Positions 30,336-39,618 of a stretch of 45,908 nucleotides of DNA are shown piece after piece. The position numbers were made by a program, and so were the translations under genes. The DNA comes from Sediminispirochaeta sp. (GTDB taxonomy: Bacteria; Spirochaetota; Spirochaetia; B11-G9), in the NCBI GenBank assembly GCA_024763455.1, contig JANTFL010000006.1:1-45908 (forward strand). Direction: 5' to 3'. Under the pieces are notes generated by a model that saw nothing but the letters and a program-made list of their open reading frames with translations, was not told where the DNA came from and did no database searches. Positions within the stretch are counted from its first letter, which is position 1, and each line of letters starts with the position of its first letter.

Positions 30336-31286
30336 TTGAAAAAGATCATATCAATAGTATACCTTATAATTCTTACCGTTACATCAGTGTTTGCTCTACA
30401 GAGCAACCTGGACGGCTTGAAACTGTCCATAAATTACTATGACAAGCATGTTTATTATCCAGAAAGTGATATAAAAATCAAGATTACTGTCTCCAATGGA
30501 TCCCCATCCTCCTTTACCTTCGATGCGGCAGAAATCTATTCCTACAATTTTCTGCTCACGGTTAAAACACTGAAAAATCAACCGCTGGATCCATCACAGA
30601 AGTATATTATACAACACAACTCCAATAAACCGGTATTCTACAGACAGATTACCCTCCTGCCTGGTGAAGATTATTCCTTTACAGCATCGCTATCTGATTA
30701 TTCAACAATTAAAGAACCGGGAATATATATAGTTCAGGGGGTGTTCTATCCTGATTTTAAAATGAAGGATCCTGGCAGCACTCTCTACTCCAATATACTC
30801 ACTCTTCCTGTCCGCCCAGGAGAATCCTCCCCAACCTTAAAGGAGAAAATAGATTCACAAACAGGCGAAATTCTTAAAAGAACAGCACTTCCGCCAGACC
30901 AGGTTGTTTCTTATGTCATAACTGCACGACAAAAAAATGACTGGAACAGGTTTTTTCTGTATCTTGACCTTGAAAGTCTTATGACCCAGGAACCCCGGCT
31001 TGAGGCAAAGTACAGGAACAGCAGTGAGGGTGAGCGGCTGGATCTTTTAGATAACTACAAAGAAAGTCTAAGAAATCAGGTTGTTGACAACGATATACTT
31101 CTGGTCCCTGATTCTTTTGAGATCCTCAACACAACCTACACCCCATTAAGAGGAAAGGTTCTTGTGAGAGAATTCTTTAACTACCGCACTTACAAAGAAA
31201 TAAAAGAGTATACCTATTTTCTTCACAGGAAAGAGGGATTCTGGACCATCTACAACTATGAAATCAGGAATATAGGAACAGAATAA
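30336..31286 (+). CDS. hypothetical secreted protein with Ig-like N-terminal region
   Basis: TTG start with GGGAG upstream; signal peptide MKKIISIVYLIILTVTSVFA; beta-rich N-terminal half. Confidence 0.7.
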   Translation: MKKIISIVYLIILTVTSVFALQSNLDGLKLSINYYDKHVYYPESDIKIKITVSNGSPSSFTFDAAEIYSYNFLLTVKTLKNQPLDPSQKYIIQHNSNKPVFYRQITLLPGEDYSFTASLSDYSTIKEPGIYIVQGVFYPDFKMKDPGSTLYSNILTLPVRPGESSPTLKEKIDSQTGEILKRTALPPDQVVSYVITARQKNDWNRFFLYLDLESLMTQEPRLEAKYRNSSEGERLDLLDNYKESLRNQVVDNDILLVPDSFEILNTTYTPLRGKVLVREFFNYRTYKEIKEYTYFLHRKEGFWTIYNYEIRNIGTE

Positions 31287-31288
31287 AG

Positions 31289-32026
31289 ATGAAAGTACTC
31301 CTCATTATTGAAAAAGACTCTACGAGAGAAACAATTATCGAGCATCTTTCTCCACGGGGTTTTGACTTTATCCATTATATAAACCCGGTAAAGGCTATAG
31401 ATAACATTCTGGAGATCAGCCCTGATATGGTTATTTTCAGTGCGGTAGATTATCCCAGGCATTGGAAGCCTTTTTTAAAGGTTCTCCGATTATTCCGGAA
31501 CAGGGAAGAAGCAATTTTTATTCTTTTAAAAGGTGAAAATTTTCCGGTAGAAGAAAGCACAAAAGCAACCATCCTGGAGGTAAACGGTCTTATTCCGGAT
31601 AATGTAGAAGATCCCCTTGTAATACAGCAGCTTGAAGACATCTTTACCAGATATAATGTACTTGATGATAACAGACTTGACAGGAGATACATTGCTCATG
31701 CTTCTGAGGATATTGAATTTGTTTTCAGCCATCCTGTTACGCTTAATATCATTTCAGGTAGTATTACTGATATTTCGTTAAACGGGCTTTGTTTCAAGCC
31801 TGAAATGCCCAGGTTTACCCAGGATATTATGGAAGGCATTGTTCTGGAAAACTGTACCTTACGGGTCAAAGACTCCTATTACGCTCTTACTTCCAGGGTA
31901 GTACGCAATAATGTACAAATCTCTTTTAAATTCCTGGATCCTCCTGAAAGCATGACATACAACCTTCTGGAATATTTCAATAGTATCCCCAAACTTGAAC
32001 TTGATAAGATTTTACATCAAAGTTAA
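31289..32026 (+). CDS. receiver-like plus PilZ-like domain protein
   Basis: VLLIIEKDSTRETIIEHLSPRGFDFIHY resembles a REC start; DRRYIAHASEDIEFVFS...GSITDISLNGLCF resembles PilZ with the D-x-S-x-x-G motif. Confidence 0.68.
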   Translation: MKVLLIIEKDSTRETIIEHLSPRGFDFIHYINPVKAIDNILEISPDMVIFSAVDYPRHWKPFLKVLRLFRNREEAIFILLKGENFPVEESTKATILEVNGLIPDNVEDPLVIQQLEDIFTRYNVLDDNRLDRRYIAHASEDIEFVFSHPVTLNIISGSITDISLNGLCFKPEMPRFTQDIMEGIVLENCTLRVKDSYYALTSRVVRNNVQISFKFLDPPESMTYNLLEYFNSIPKLELDKILHQS

Positions 32027-32039
32027 AATAACGTATACT
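32011..32039 (+). promoter_or_regulatory. sigma70-type promoter TTTACA-N17-TATACT
   Basis: Hexamers at 32011-32016 and 32034-32039, spacer 17; a GGGAGG RBS follows before the ATG at 32060. Confidence 0.7.
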
Positions 32040-32059
32040 TAACAACAAGGGAGGATATT

Positions 32060-32446
32060 ATGAGCATAATGAAATATCTTTCAGCACAGCCACTGTACGA
32101 TATTGTAAAGTATGATGGAAATGAAAATTTTATTGAAAAGGCAGTCAGTTTTAAGGGATCTCCCAGAAAACATCCATATGACTCGGAAAAAATAATACTT
32201 ATTGCGAATCCCTTCAGCAGTGATACTTTTTTTTATGAGTTTCTTATAAAAGACATCATCCACTATGATGAGCTTCCTAAAATGGTTACAGAATCGGGAG
32301 AAACCCTCTCAATTGTAAGGCTTTGGGTTCTTAAAGGGACTATTGGAATGAAGTACACACCATTTGAAGTCGATGATCCAATCCGGTACCTCAATGACAG
32401 TGAAATTCTTCATCAGGTTTTAAAAAAGTCACCTGTAAACGGTTAA
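32060..32446 (+). CDS. conserved hypothetical protein (128 aa)
   Basis: Complete ORF with promoter and GGGAGG RBS; no recognisable family. Confidence 0.7.
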   Translation: MSIMKYLSAQPLYDIVKYDGNENFIEKAVSFKGSPRKHPYDSEKIILIANPFSSDTFFYEFLIKDIIHYDELPKMVTESGETLSIVRLWVLKGTIGMKYTPFEVDDPIRYLNDSEILHQVLKKSPVNG

Positions 32447-32447
32447 C

Positions 32448-33425
32448 ATGGACTTTTATACAGCAGGTGCAGATTTTATAATCTGCACTCTGTGCCCTAA
32501 AACATGTAGAATAAAAACTGATGATTTTGGTGACTGCGGTGTACGTGGAAATAGAAACAATAAACTGTACCTTCCCTATTCCGGGGTTCCATCAGCTCTT
32601 AACATTGATCCGATAGAGAAAAAGCCTCTTTATCATTTCCATCCCGGGTCAAAGATTTTCTCAATCGGTTTTTATGGATGCAATTTTCATTGTCCATTCT
32701 GCCAAAACCATTCTATTTCCCAACAACCGTTTCCTTCGGCTACAGCTTCTTATCTACCTCCTGAAGATCTCATAACCATGGTAAAAAATAGAAAACTTTC
32801 TCTACTTGCCTTTACCTATTCTGAACCTCTTGTTCATCTTGAGTATATACTGGAAGCATCAAAACGAGCACATTCAGCAGATATAAAAACAGTTCTCGTT
32901 ACAAATGGTTACATCAACAAAGTCGCCGCTCAAGAACTACTCCCCCACATTGACGCTCTTAACATCGATCTGAAAACCTTTAATGATGATTTTTACAAAT
33001 CGGAAATTGGGGGCAGCCTTGACCCTGTTCTTGAATTTATAGAGCTTTCCGCAGCTATTTCTCATATTGAGGTAACGACCCTGCTCATTCCCGGTAAGAA
33101 TGACGGTACCGGTGAAATAGAAGAAATAGCTTCTTTTATAGCAACCATAAACAGGAATATCCCTCTCCACCTTTCTGCATACTACCCAACATACCGTTAT
33201 ACAATTGCTTCGACACCGGAATCGACAATTGTAGCGGCTCTTTCCGCAGCCCGGAAACATCTCAATTATGTTTATCCAGGAAATACTATGTCCCTGGATT
33301 CCAATACCTACTGTCCAAACTGTTCATCTCTTCTAGTAAGCCGCACAGGATACCGAACCAATATACCGGGAGTAGAATATGGAAGGTGTTCAAACTGCGG
33401 ATTCAAGAGCGGAATTGTGGTTTAA
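32448..33425 (+). CDS. amrS: AmmeMemoRadiSam-system-type radical SAM protein
   Basis: CTLCPKTCRI...GDCGVRGN; radical SAM CNFHCPFCQN; LTFTYSEP-like FTYSEPLVHLEY; C-terminal zinc ribbon CPNCSSLL...CSNCGF. Confidence 0.87.
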   Translation: MDFYTAGADFIICTLCPKTCRIKTDDFGDCGVRGNRNNKLYLPYSGVPSALNIDPIEKKPLYHFHPGSKIFSIGFYGCNFHCPFCQNHSISQQPFPSATASYLPPEDLITMVKNRKLSLLAFTYSEPLVHLEYILEASKRAHSADIKTVLVTNGYINKVAAQELLPHIDALNIDLKTFNDDFYKSEIGGSLDPVLEFIELSAAISHIEVTTLLIPGKNDGTGEIEEIASFIATINRNIPLHLSAYYPTYRYTIASTPESTIVAALSAARKHLNYVYPGNTMSLDSNTYCPNCSSLLVSRTGYRTNIPGVEYGRCSNCGFKSGIVV

Positions 33426-33454
33426 ATTTTTTGCTACTTTTTTCAACAAACAGA

Positions 33455-33483
33455 TTGACATAAAAAGAGCTATTGTGTAAATT
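33455..33483 (+). promoter_or_regulatory. candidate promoter TTGACA-N17-TAAATT of tRNA-Asn
   Basis: Consensus -35 at 33455-33460 and weaker -10 at 33478-33483, 20 nt before the tRNA. Confidence 0.55.
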
Positions 33484-33502
33484 ACAGAGGTCTTTTAGAC
33501 AT

Positions 33503-33575
33503 TCCCCTGTAGCTCAGCTGGTAGAGCGGGTGGCTGTTAACCACTAGGTCGGCAGTTCAAGTCTGTCCGGGGGAG
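33503..33575 (+). tRNA. tRNA-Asn (anticodon GTT)
   Basis: TCCCCTGTAGCTCAGCTGGTAGAGCGGGTGGCTGTTAACCACTAGGTCGGCAGTTCAAGTCTGTCCGGGGGAG; 73 nt cloverleaf. Confidence 0.95.
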
Positions 33576-33582
33576 CCTATAT

Positions 33583-33620
33583 AAAGCTGTACAAAGTCTT
33601 TGGTTTTGTACAGCTTTTTT
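33583..33620 (+). terminator. intrinsic terminator after tRNA-Asn
   Basis: AAAGCTGTACAAA-gtctttgg-TTTTGTACAGCTTTTTT. Confidence 0.85.
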
Positions 33621-33626
33621 ATTTGC

Positions 33627-34706
33627 TTACTTTATTAATTTTTCAGTTTCAGTACTATAGAAATTCATTTTTGCTGGGTCAGGATAGAACCATACCAAAT
33701 CGTCTTCTTTGAGCGAAGAAAATCCGTTCATTTTAACTGTTATTGAACTATCGTTATATTTAAGATAAACCAGCGTTTCTGAACCAGCAGGCAGCACAGA
33801 GTATACCTTTGCCTCTAACCACCCTTCGGTTTTTCTTTGGTTTATCCGGACATCTTCAGGTCGAATGGTTGCAAATACAGAGTCGTTTTTATACTTAATT
33901 TGAGTGTTTGTATTAAAACGTCCCTTTAAAACTCTTACAGTCCCCTTTTCTATAGTTCCCTGCAAAATGTTTATTCTTGGGCTCCCTACAAATCTTGCAA
34001 CGAACAAATCGTCAGGCTTTGTATATATTTCTTCAGGAGAACCTATCTGTTTTATCTCACCTTTATTCATAACAGCTATTCTGTCGGAAAGGGTAAGTGC
34101 TTCATTCTGATCATGGGTAACATACACCGTTGTAGCTTTCAGTTCGTGGTGAAGCCTTTTTAATTCAGTTCTCATATCAATTCTGAGCATTGCATCAAGA
34201 TTTGAAAGCGGTTCATCCATCAGGAAAATTTCCGGTTCCATTGCCACCATACGCGCTACTGCTACCCGTTGCTGCTGTCCACCTGAAAGCTCTGAAGGAT
34301 ACCGCTCTCCCAATCCCTCCAGTTGAACCTTTACAAGAACTTCTTCTATCCTTTTCTCTATATCTTCTCTACCCAGTCCCTGCTGCTCTAAACCAAGAGC
34401 AATATTTTTTCTAACCGTCATATGTGGCCATAAAGCATAACTTTGAAAAATAAAACCGAGTTTCCGTTTCTCAGGAGGGATATACACGCCCTTCAGGCTC
34501 GAATAGAAGACAGTATTACCGACTACTATTTCACCTTTATCCGCATCTTCGAGTCCTGCAATCATTCGAAGGGTAGTAGTTTTACCACATCCTGAAGGTC
34601 CCAGCAGGGTAAGAAATTCTCCATCTTTAACTTCAAGAGATAAGGACCGTACAGCAGGTATACCGCTGTACGATTTAAAAATATTTGAAAGTTTTATTCC
34701 ACTCAC
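33627..34706 (-). CDS. ABC transporter ATP-binding protein (FbpC/PotA-like)
   Basis: GPSGCGKTTTLRMIAGLE, ELSGGQQQRVAVARMV, LMDEPLSNLDAMLR; C-terminal TOBE-like region. Confidence 0.92.
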   Translation of the reverse strand: MSGIKLSNIFKSYSGIPAVRSLSLEVKDGEFLTLLGPSGCGKTTTLRMIAGLEDADKGEIVVGNTVFYSSLKGVYIPPEKRKLGFIFQSYALWPHMTVRKNIALGLEQQGLGREDIEKRIEEVLVKVQLEGLGERYPSELSGGQQQRVAVARMVAMEPEIFLMDEPLSNLDAMLRIDMRTELKRLHHELKATTVYVTHDQNEALTLSDRIAVMNKGEIKQIGSPEEIYTKPDDLFVARFVGSPRINILQGTIEKGTVRVLKGRFNTNTQIKYKNDSVFATIRPEDVRINQRKTEGWLEAKVYSVLPAGSETLVYLKYNDSSITVKMNGFSSLKEDDLVWFYPDPAKMNFYSTETEKLIK

Positions 34707-34716
34707 AAATGATCCT

Positions 34717-35976
34717 TTAATTACCTGCTTCCTGAACCCAGAAATCCTGTACTTTCAATCCTTCATACCACATAAAATCAGGGTCAACAGTCCAACTCTT
34801 TAGATCGTACCATAACTCGCCGCCTTTGGCTAAAGGTACCGTTGTTCTTGGACTTTTTGAGCCGGGTTCATAATACGGGGCCAGCCCCTGAAGCAGCTCA
34901 ACACTCTTTCCTTCAGTGTATGGGGGATTTATAACAGTATCTTTCGTTATATTTATATCTCCAAGTTCATAAGCAGTGAATAGTTTTGCAGCATTTGGAT
35001 GCTTTGCCTGCCTTGCAATACCAGTGTAAACAGGAGTAATAATATTTTCAACTGGATCCAGAGGTTTGATTATACCGTTTACGTAGCCCTTTGAATCATT
35101 ATACCGTATGTATGTATAGCCGGTAATTGCAATCGGAGGATTCGTCTGCCCTTTTTCCCCTGAAGCCTTCGCTACCTTACTCCCGGAACTCAAGATAATC
35201 ATATCGTTGTGAAGCAGCCTGTATATAAATTCATACCCTGCATCCGGAACGCCCTCGTGCAGTTCAATAGCCTTGCCCTTGTAGTCTTTGTAGGCTTTTG
35301 CGAAAGCATCTGCATGTTGAACCATTGTCCAGAGTCCCATCTTGTTACTCAGAGATTTCATAGGATCCTTTACAACTACTTTACCACGCCATTTTTCTTC
35401 AGTCAGCTCCCACACATTCGAAATGGGTGGACCGTTTTTATATGCCTCTGTATTGTACAGGAAAACGTAACCTTCAACAATTCTCGCTAAAAGCGGTTCC
35501 CTCAGCTCCTTGGGAATCTGATCTTTGTATATATCCGGTACAAAGTTAACCAATCTGTATTTACCAAGAAGTTCGTGAATGACCTGTCCTGATCCGCCGG
35601 TGGTTATAACATCAGCATTAAACAGATTAGCATCTTGTTCCTGTATTGTTTTTTCTACTGTACCGACCGAACCGAGGTCAAAATAGGTCACCTTAATTCC
35701 CGGATATTTCTTTTCGAATGAGGCGGCAACCTTGGCTATCCGTGAAGAAGAGGAGTATACTACAACTTCTCCTTCTTCCATAGCAAGTTTCTTGATCTCG
35801 TCCCAATCCTGTTTTCCCTTGTCATAGGGCCCTAGTTTCGCAGTTTTCATCCATTCGACCATCTCCGGGGGATAATCCTTAGAAGTGTCCTTCTGCCCTG
35901 AGGCAAAAAGATTAACTCCCACTGAAAGCATTACCAATACCAACATTAATGTTAAAATCCTACTTTTCATAAACAC
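34717..35976 (-). CDS. ABC transporter extracellular solute-binding protein (iron(III)-type family)
   Basis: Signal peptide; EEGEVVVYSSSSRIAKVAASFEKKYPGIKVTYF; FNADVITTGGSGQVI. Confidence 0.88.
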   Translation of the reverse strand: MFMKSRILTLMLVLVMLSVGVNLFASGQKDTSKDYPPEMVEWMKTAKLGPYDKGKQDWDEIKKLAMEEGEVVVYSSSSRIAKVAASFEKKYPGIKVTYFDLGSVGTVEKTIQEQDANLFNADVITTGGSGQVIHELLGKYRLVNFVPDIYKDQIPKELREPLLARIVEGYVFLYNTEAYKNGPPISNVWELTEEKWRGKVVVKDPMKSLSNKMGLWTMVQHADAFAKAYKDYKGKAIELHEGVPDAGYEFIYRLLHNDMIILSSGSKVAKASGEKGQTNPPIAITGYTYIRYNDSKGYVNGIIKPLDPVENIITPVYTGIARQAKHPNAAKLFTAYELGDINITKDTVINPPYTEGKSVELLQGLAPYYEPGSKSPRTTVPLAKGGELWYDLKSWTVDPDFMWYEGLKVQDFWVQEAGN

Positions 35977-35989
35977 TCCTTTTAAATTG

Positions 35990-37801
35990 CTATGATTCTT
36001 TAATTCCTATTACACTTTTTGATCCTAAAAACCTCCTCATGATAAAATTTGCGGAAACTATTATCAGCATAAGTATGAGTGTAACACCGTTTGCATGCTG
36101 TACCATATCCTGGTCTTCGTAACCAAAAATAATTGTAGTCAATACCCGTGTACTTGGTGTTATCAATAGAATAATAAGAGAAAGCTCTCTCATGGAAGTA
36201 ATAAAAGTCAGAAGCATCCCTGAGAAAAAACCGCTCCTTGAAAGAGGAAATATTATCTTCCAGAACCTTTTAAACCAGGGCATTCCCTCTATTTGAGCTG
36301 ATTCTTCCAGAGACTTATCTATTTGCAGCATTGCACTCATTCCGGTCCTTGAAGAAAACGGCATGTTTTTTACTACCACAATAAGCAGTAAAAGCCAGAA
36401 AGTACCATAAAGTGCTGGAAAAGGACCAACTGGCCGTGCGAACATTCCAAGATATATTGCACCCATAGCAATACTGGGAAAAACGTAAGGAGCAAACGAA
36501 AGCGCCTCCAAAGACCGGGATATTCTTGTTCCCCTGCTCCGAACAATGGCATATCCCACAAAAAGGCCTAGAAAAGCGTTCAAGAGTGCAGCGGATATTC
36601 CAAGTTTAATGCTGTTTGCAACCCCTCCCCATATACCTGGATTTCTGAATATCCCTTCTTCCCCGCTGGAAATTTTAAAATTGCTTTCACCAACCCAAAA
36701 ATGGGTTGTTAAATTGGACAACGAATAGTCGTCTGGAAGCAGCATTAAGGTATTCCAGGCGAGAAGGATTACCGGAATTATTATTATAATAATTAAAAAC
36801 ATAAAAACCGCAACGGTTATCGGAATTCTCCAGATTCCCAAATTATTAGGTTTGCTTCTAAAACCTTTACCGCCCATGGTAACATAGCTTTTTCTTTTTC
36901 CTATAATCTTTGAATTAAAATATATTGCTATTGCTGCCATGAAAACAAGCACAAGAGCGAGAACAAAACTATCCCCCGTATTCCTTGCATTGATCGAAGC
37001 GTATATCTGAGTGGGAATTGTAAATATTCTAACCGGGAGGCCGAGAAGTGCGGGTGTGCCGAATGTCCCCATGCTTCGGGAAAAAGTCAGAACAAAAGAA
37101 GATCCCAAAGCCGGAAGCACTAGCGGGAATGTTATTTTCTTTAATACCTTGAGTTTATCAAGTCCGCTTAGGGCTCCAGCCTCTTCCAATTCAGAATTTA
37201 CCGTTTCCAGTGCACCTGAAACCAAAAGGAACGAGTAAGCATAATAGTGAAATCCCAGACAGATAATAATCGGGAAAATACCGTAGGACAGCCAATCCGG
37301 AGGGACAATACCAAAAAGATCAGTTATCATTCCCGGTGCTCCGCCAGTCCGGTTATTCTTGAAAACCAGAAGCCAGGCAAGTGCAAGAACCCAGGAAGGC
37401 ATCATGTAGGGAATGACAATAACGGTATTGAGAAATTTTTTAAAGGGGATGTTTGTCCGTACTATAATCCATGCAAGAATAGTACCCATGAACATTGATA
37501 GAGTTGTAACACCGATACCGATAATTATTGTATTTTTCAAAGGTTTATAAAATAATGACCTGGATAATCTGCCTACAAAAACCCGTGTGTAATGATAAAA
37601 AGTAAAGGCACCTTCCCTGGCCCCCCGAACTATTCTTTCGTCGTTAGCCTGAAATGATAATGATGTTATTAATATTTTTATCAGCGGTACAAGAACCAGA
37701 AAAGTAAAAATTACAATAAATACTACGGCAAGTATGTAATAGTTTTTATAACGAAGCTTTGCAAGTCCAAACTTTAACCTGTTGTGCCCCTGATCATTCA
37801 T
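35990..37801 (-). CDS. ABC transporter permease (dual permease domains, FbpB-like)
   Basis: 603 aa with two BPD_transp_1-like halves (EEAGALSGLDKLKVLKKITFPLVLPAL and EESAQIEGMPWFKRFWKIIFPLSRSG). Confidence 0.9.
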   Translation of the reverse strand: MNDQGHNRLKFGLAKLRYKNYYILAVVFIVIFTFLVLVPLIKILITSLSFQANDERIVRGAREGAFTFYHYTRVFVGRLSRSLFYKPLKNTIIIGIGVTTLSMFMGTILAWIIVRTNIPFKKFLNTVIVIPYMMPSWVLALAWLLVFKNNRTGGAPGMITDLFGIVPPDWLSYGIFPIIICLGFHYYAYSFLLVSGALETVNSELEEAGALSGLDKLKVLKKITFPLVLPALGSSFVLTFSRSMGTFGTPALLGLPVRIFTIPTQIYASINARNTGDSFVLALVLVFMAAIAIYFNSKIIGKRKSYVTMGGKGFRSKPNNLGIWRIPITVAVFMFLIIIIIIPVILLAWNTLMLLPDDYSLSNLTTHFWVGESNFKISSGEEGIFRNPGIWGGVANSIKLGISAALLNAFLGLFVGYAIVRSRGTRISRSLEALSFAPYVFPSIAMGAIYLGMFARPVGPFPALYGTFWLLLLIVVVKNMPFSSRTGMSAMLQIDKSLEESAQIEGMPWFKRFWKIIFPLSRSGFFSGMLLTFITSMRELSLIILLITPSTRVLTTIIFGYEDQDMVQHANGVTLILMLIIVSANFIMRRFLGSKSVIGIKES

Positions 37802-37813
37802 GGATTCTAGAAT

Positions 37814-37842
37814 AAGTCACTTTTACTTATAAGTCAAATTTT
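37814..37842 (-). promoter_or_regulatory. candidate promoter upstream of the permease operon (TTGACT-N17-TATTCT)
   Basis: Reverse strand reads TTGACT-TATAAGTAAAAGTGACT-TATTCT-AGAATCC-ATG. Confidence 0.65.
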
Positions 37843-37866
37843 TATAGAGAGACAAGGCCAATACTT

Positions 37867-37882
37867 CTGTTCAGCCGAACAG
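37867..37882. repeat. 16-bp perfect inverted repeat CTGTTC-agcc-GAACAG
   Basis: Read directly in the 98-bp gap between the ABC permease and the LamG lipoprotein gene. Confidence 0.7.
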
Positions 37883-37898
37883 GGTAATCATCAGCTAT

Positions 37899-39020
37899 TT
37901 AGGGGGAAATTCCCTCTTCGTCCCCATAGATCAGGAATGAATCTGTCATGGAAAGATACTGTGCTTTAATCCAGGCTGGTGATCTGACGACACCGGATAT
38001 CCTCATTTCGTCGATTTTACCTTTAAAGCTGTCACCACCGGTTGTATCGCTGCCGATAGTCAGATCGAACCCGGCATCTGTTAACCTTGGTGGAGATCCG
38101 TTAGAAAAACTATCGGGGGGAGGTAAAACCGTCCCGTCCGCATAAATATTTATATCAGTATGATTTTCATTACCACCCCAGGTGATTGTGAAAAAGGTCC
38201 AATTATTCTCAGCCCAGACATCATTATAACGACTCCGTATTTTGGAAGAATCGTATTCTACACTGAACCGTATGTTATTATTAGTAGACGGTTTACGCAA
38301 TTGACAAAGAACTCCCCCCTTCTCCAGTATTTTACTGTAATCTGCAGCACCCTGGTCCCGCATCCAGAATGACAGAGTTAACGGGCCCATGTTGTCCAGG
38401 GGAGCAGCAGGTGTTACCGTAATTCCTTCACCGGTTCCGTTAAAAAACTGAGCTCCTGCTATCCTGCCTGTATCCGGTGAAGGTTGCCCCTGAGTACCAT
38501 ATCCGGCGATACCGTCAAGTCCCAGAGTACCGCTGTCTTTTATAATAGCAGAAGAGTCATTCATATGCCAAACAGTCAGGTATTCGTTGTTCCAGACATC
38601 GGAGGAAGTAACGGTTTTACTATCACTTGCTGTACTGTAGTATATCCAGAAATACCCCGAATTCGAACCTGCAGGTACCGAAGGAATCTTTACCCAGAAA
38701 AATGAATCCCCTCCCGGATTCCATGATTCCATTTCATATGAAAGTTCTTTTGATAGATCGCCGGCAATAAACTTTATACCTGACCCGTCTGAGGATATGT
38801 TTGCATAACCAATCCTTTCTGGTTTCATAACAACCAAAACTGGGAAATCAGTGAATGACTCATTCTGGCCGGTATTATTTACGGTAACCTTTATTCTGTG
38901 GTCATAGTTACTCAGCATTTGCGCGATAACTGCCTGCCCCCGCAGCAAATCCCATGCTCCCTGCTGTGTACACGCAAAATAGAGAACAGTTATAAGGAGT
39001 AGAATAATAACTTTCTTCAT
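37899..39020 (-). CDS. lipoprotein with DUF2341-like and LamG/concanavalin-like domains
   Basis: Lipobox LLITVLYFAC; DFPVLVVMKPERIGYANISSDGSGIKFIAGD (DUF2341-like); LTLSFWMRDQGAADYSKILEKGG...DEMRISGVVRSPAWIKAQY (LamG-like). Confidence 0.82.
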   Translation of the reverse strand: MKKVIILLLITVLYFACTQQGAWDLLRGQAVIAQMLSNYDHRIKVTVNNTGQNESFTDFPVLVVMKPERIGYANISSDGSGIKFIAGDLSKELSYEMESWNPGGDSFFWVKIPSVPAGSNSGYFWIYYSTASDSKTVTSSDVWNNEYLTVWHMNDSSAIIKDSGTLGLDGIAGYGTQGQPSPDTGRIAGAQFFNGTGEGITVTPAAPLDNMGPLTLSFWMRDQGAADYSKILEKGGVLCQLRKPSTNNNIRFSVEYDSSKIRSRYNDVWAENNWTFFTITWGGNENHTDINIYADGTVLPPPDSFSNGSPPRLTDAGFDLTIGSDTTGGDSFKGKIDEMRISGVVRSPAWIKAQYLSMTDSFLIYGDEEGISP

Positions 39021-39057
39021 AAAATTTTACTTTCCTGCCGATAGTAGTATAGAACTT

Positions 39058-39618
39058 ATGATGAAAAAAAACCATATAATTATTTTTCTCATTTTTTTTT
39101 ATGCTGGGCAGGGTTTTTCACTCACAACAACCCAATCAGCCGGAGTCCAAATTGCCATTTACGGCTCCGAACCTTTTTCTGAGAACCTTTATTCACTCCC
39201 TTCGGGGATGGGAATATACTATACCTTAACAAGCGGTAAAACACCTTCTATTTTTCTTGGCACTGATATTTTATGGTACGGATTTACCCCGCTAAACAAT
39301 TTCTATGGGGATTCCTTCATGCTGATACAATCGATAGCTGCGGGATATAGGTTCAGATTTACACTTCGACCTCCGACAGCTCTCGTATTTTCCCCCTATC
39401 TAACCTGTGGCTATTATACAAGAAGAATAACAACCCAGGATGCAGCTATGTGGTTTACCCGTCCCGTTTTAACATTGGGGGTTGAAACAGCTGTTGAAGC
39501 AGGAAAGAGAGCATCTTCCTCCATAGGGTTGTTTGTTACGTTTATTATGGATAACACACCAGTTGTCATGCCTGGACTGCTCATCAGGACCGGATACCGG
39601 TGGGGAGGAGGATTGTGA
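39058..39618 (+). CDS. hypothetical exported protein, possible outer-membrane beta-barrel
   Basis: Signal peptide MMKKNHIIIFLIFFYAGQGFS; alternating aromatic/Gly strand-like segments. Confidence 0.65.
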   Translation: MMKKNHIIIFLIFFYAGQGFSLTTTQSAGVQIAIYGSEPFSENLYSLPSGMGIYYTLTSGKTPSIFLGTDILWYGFTPLNNFYGDSFMLIQSIAAGYRFRFTLRPPTALVFSPYLTCGYYTRRITTQDAAMWFTRPVLTLGVETAVEAGKRASSSIGLFVTFIMDNTPVVMPGLLIRTGYRWGGGL

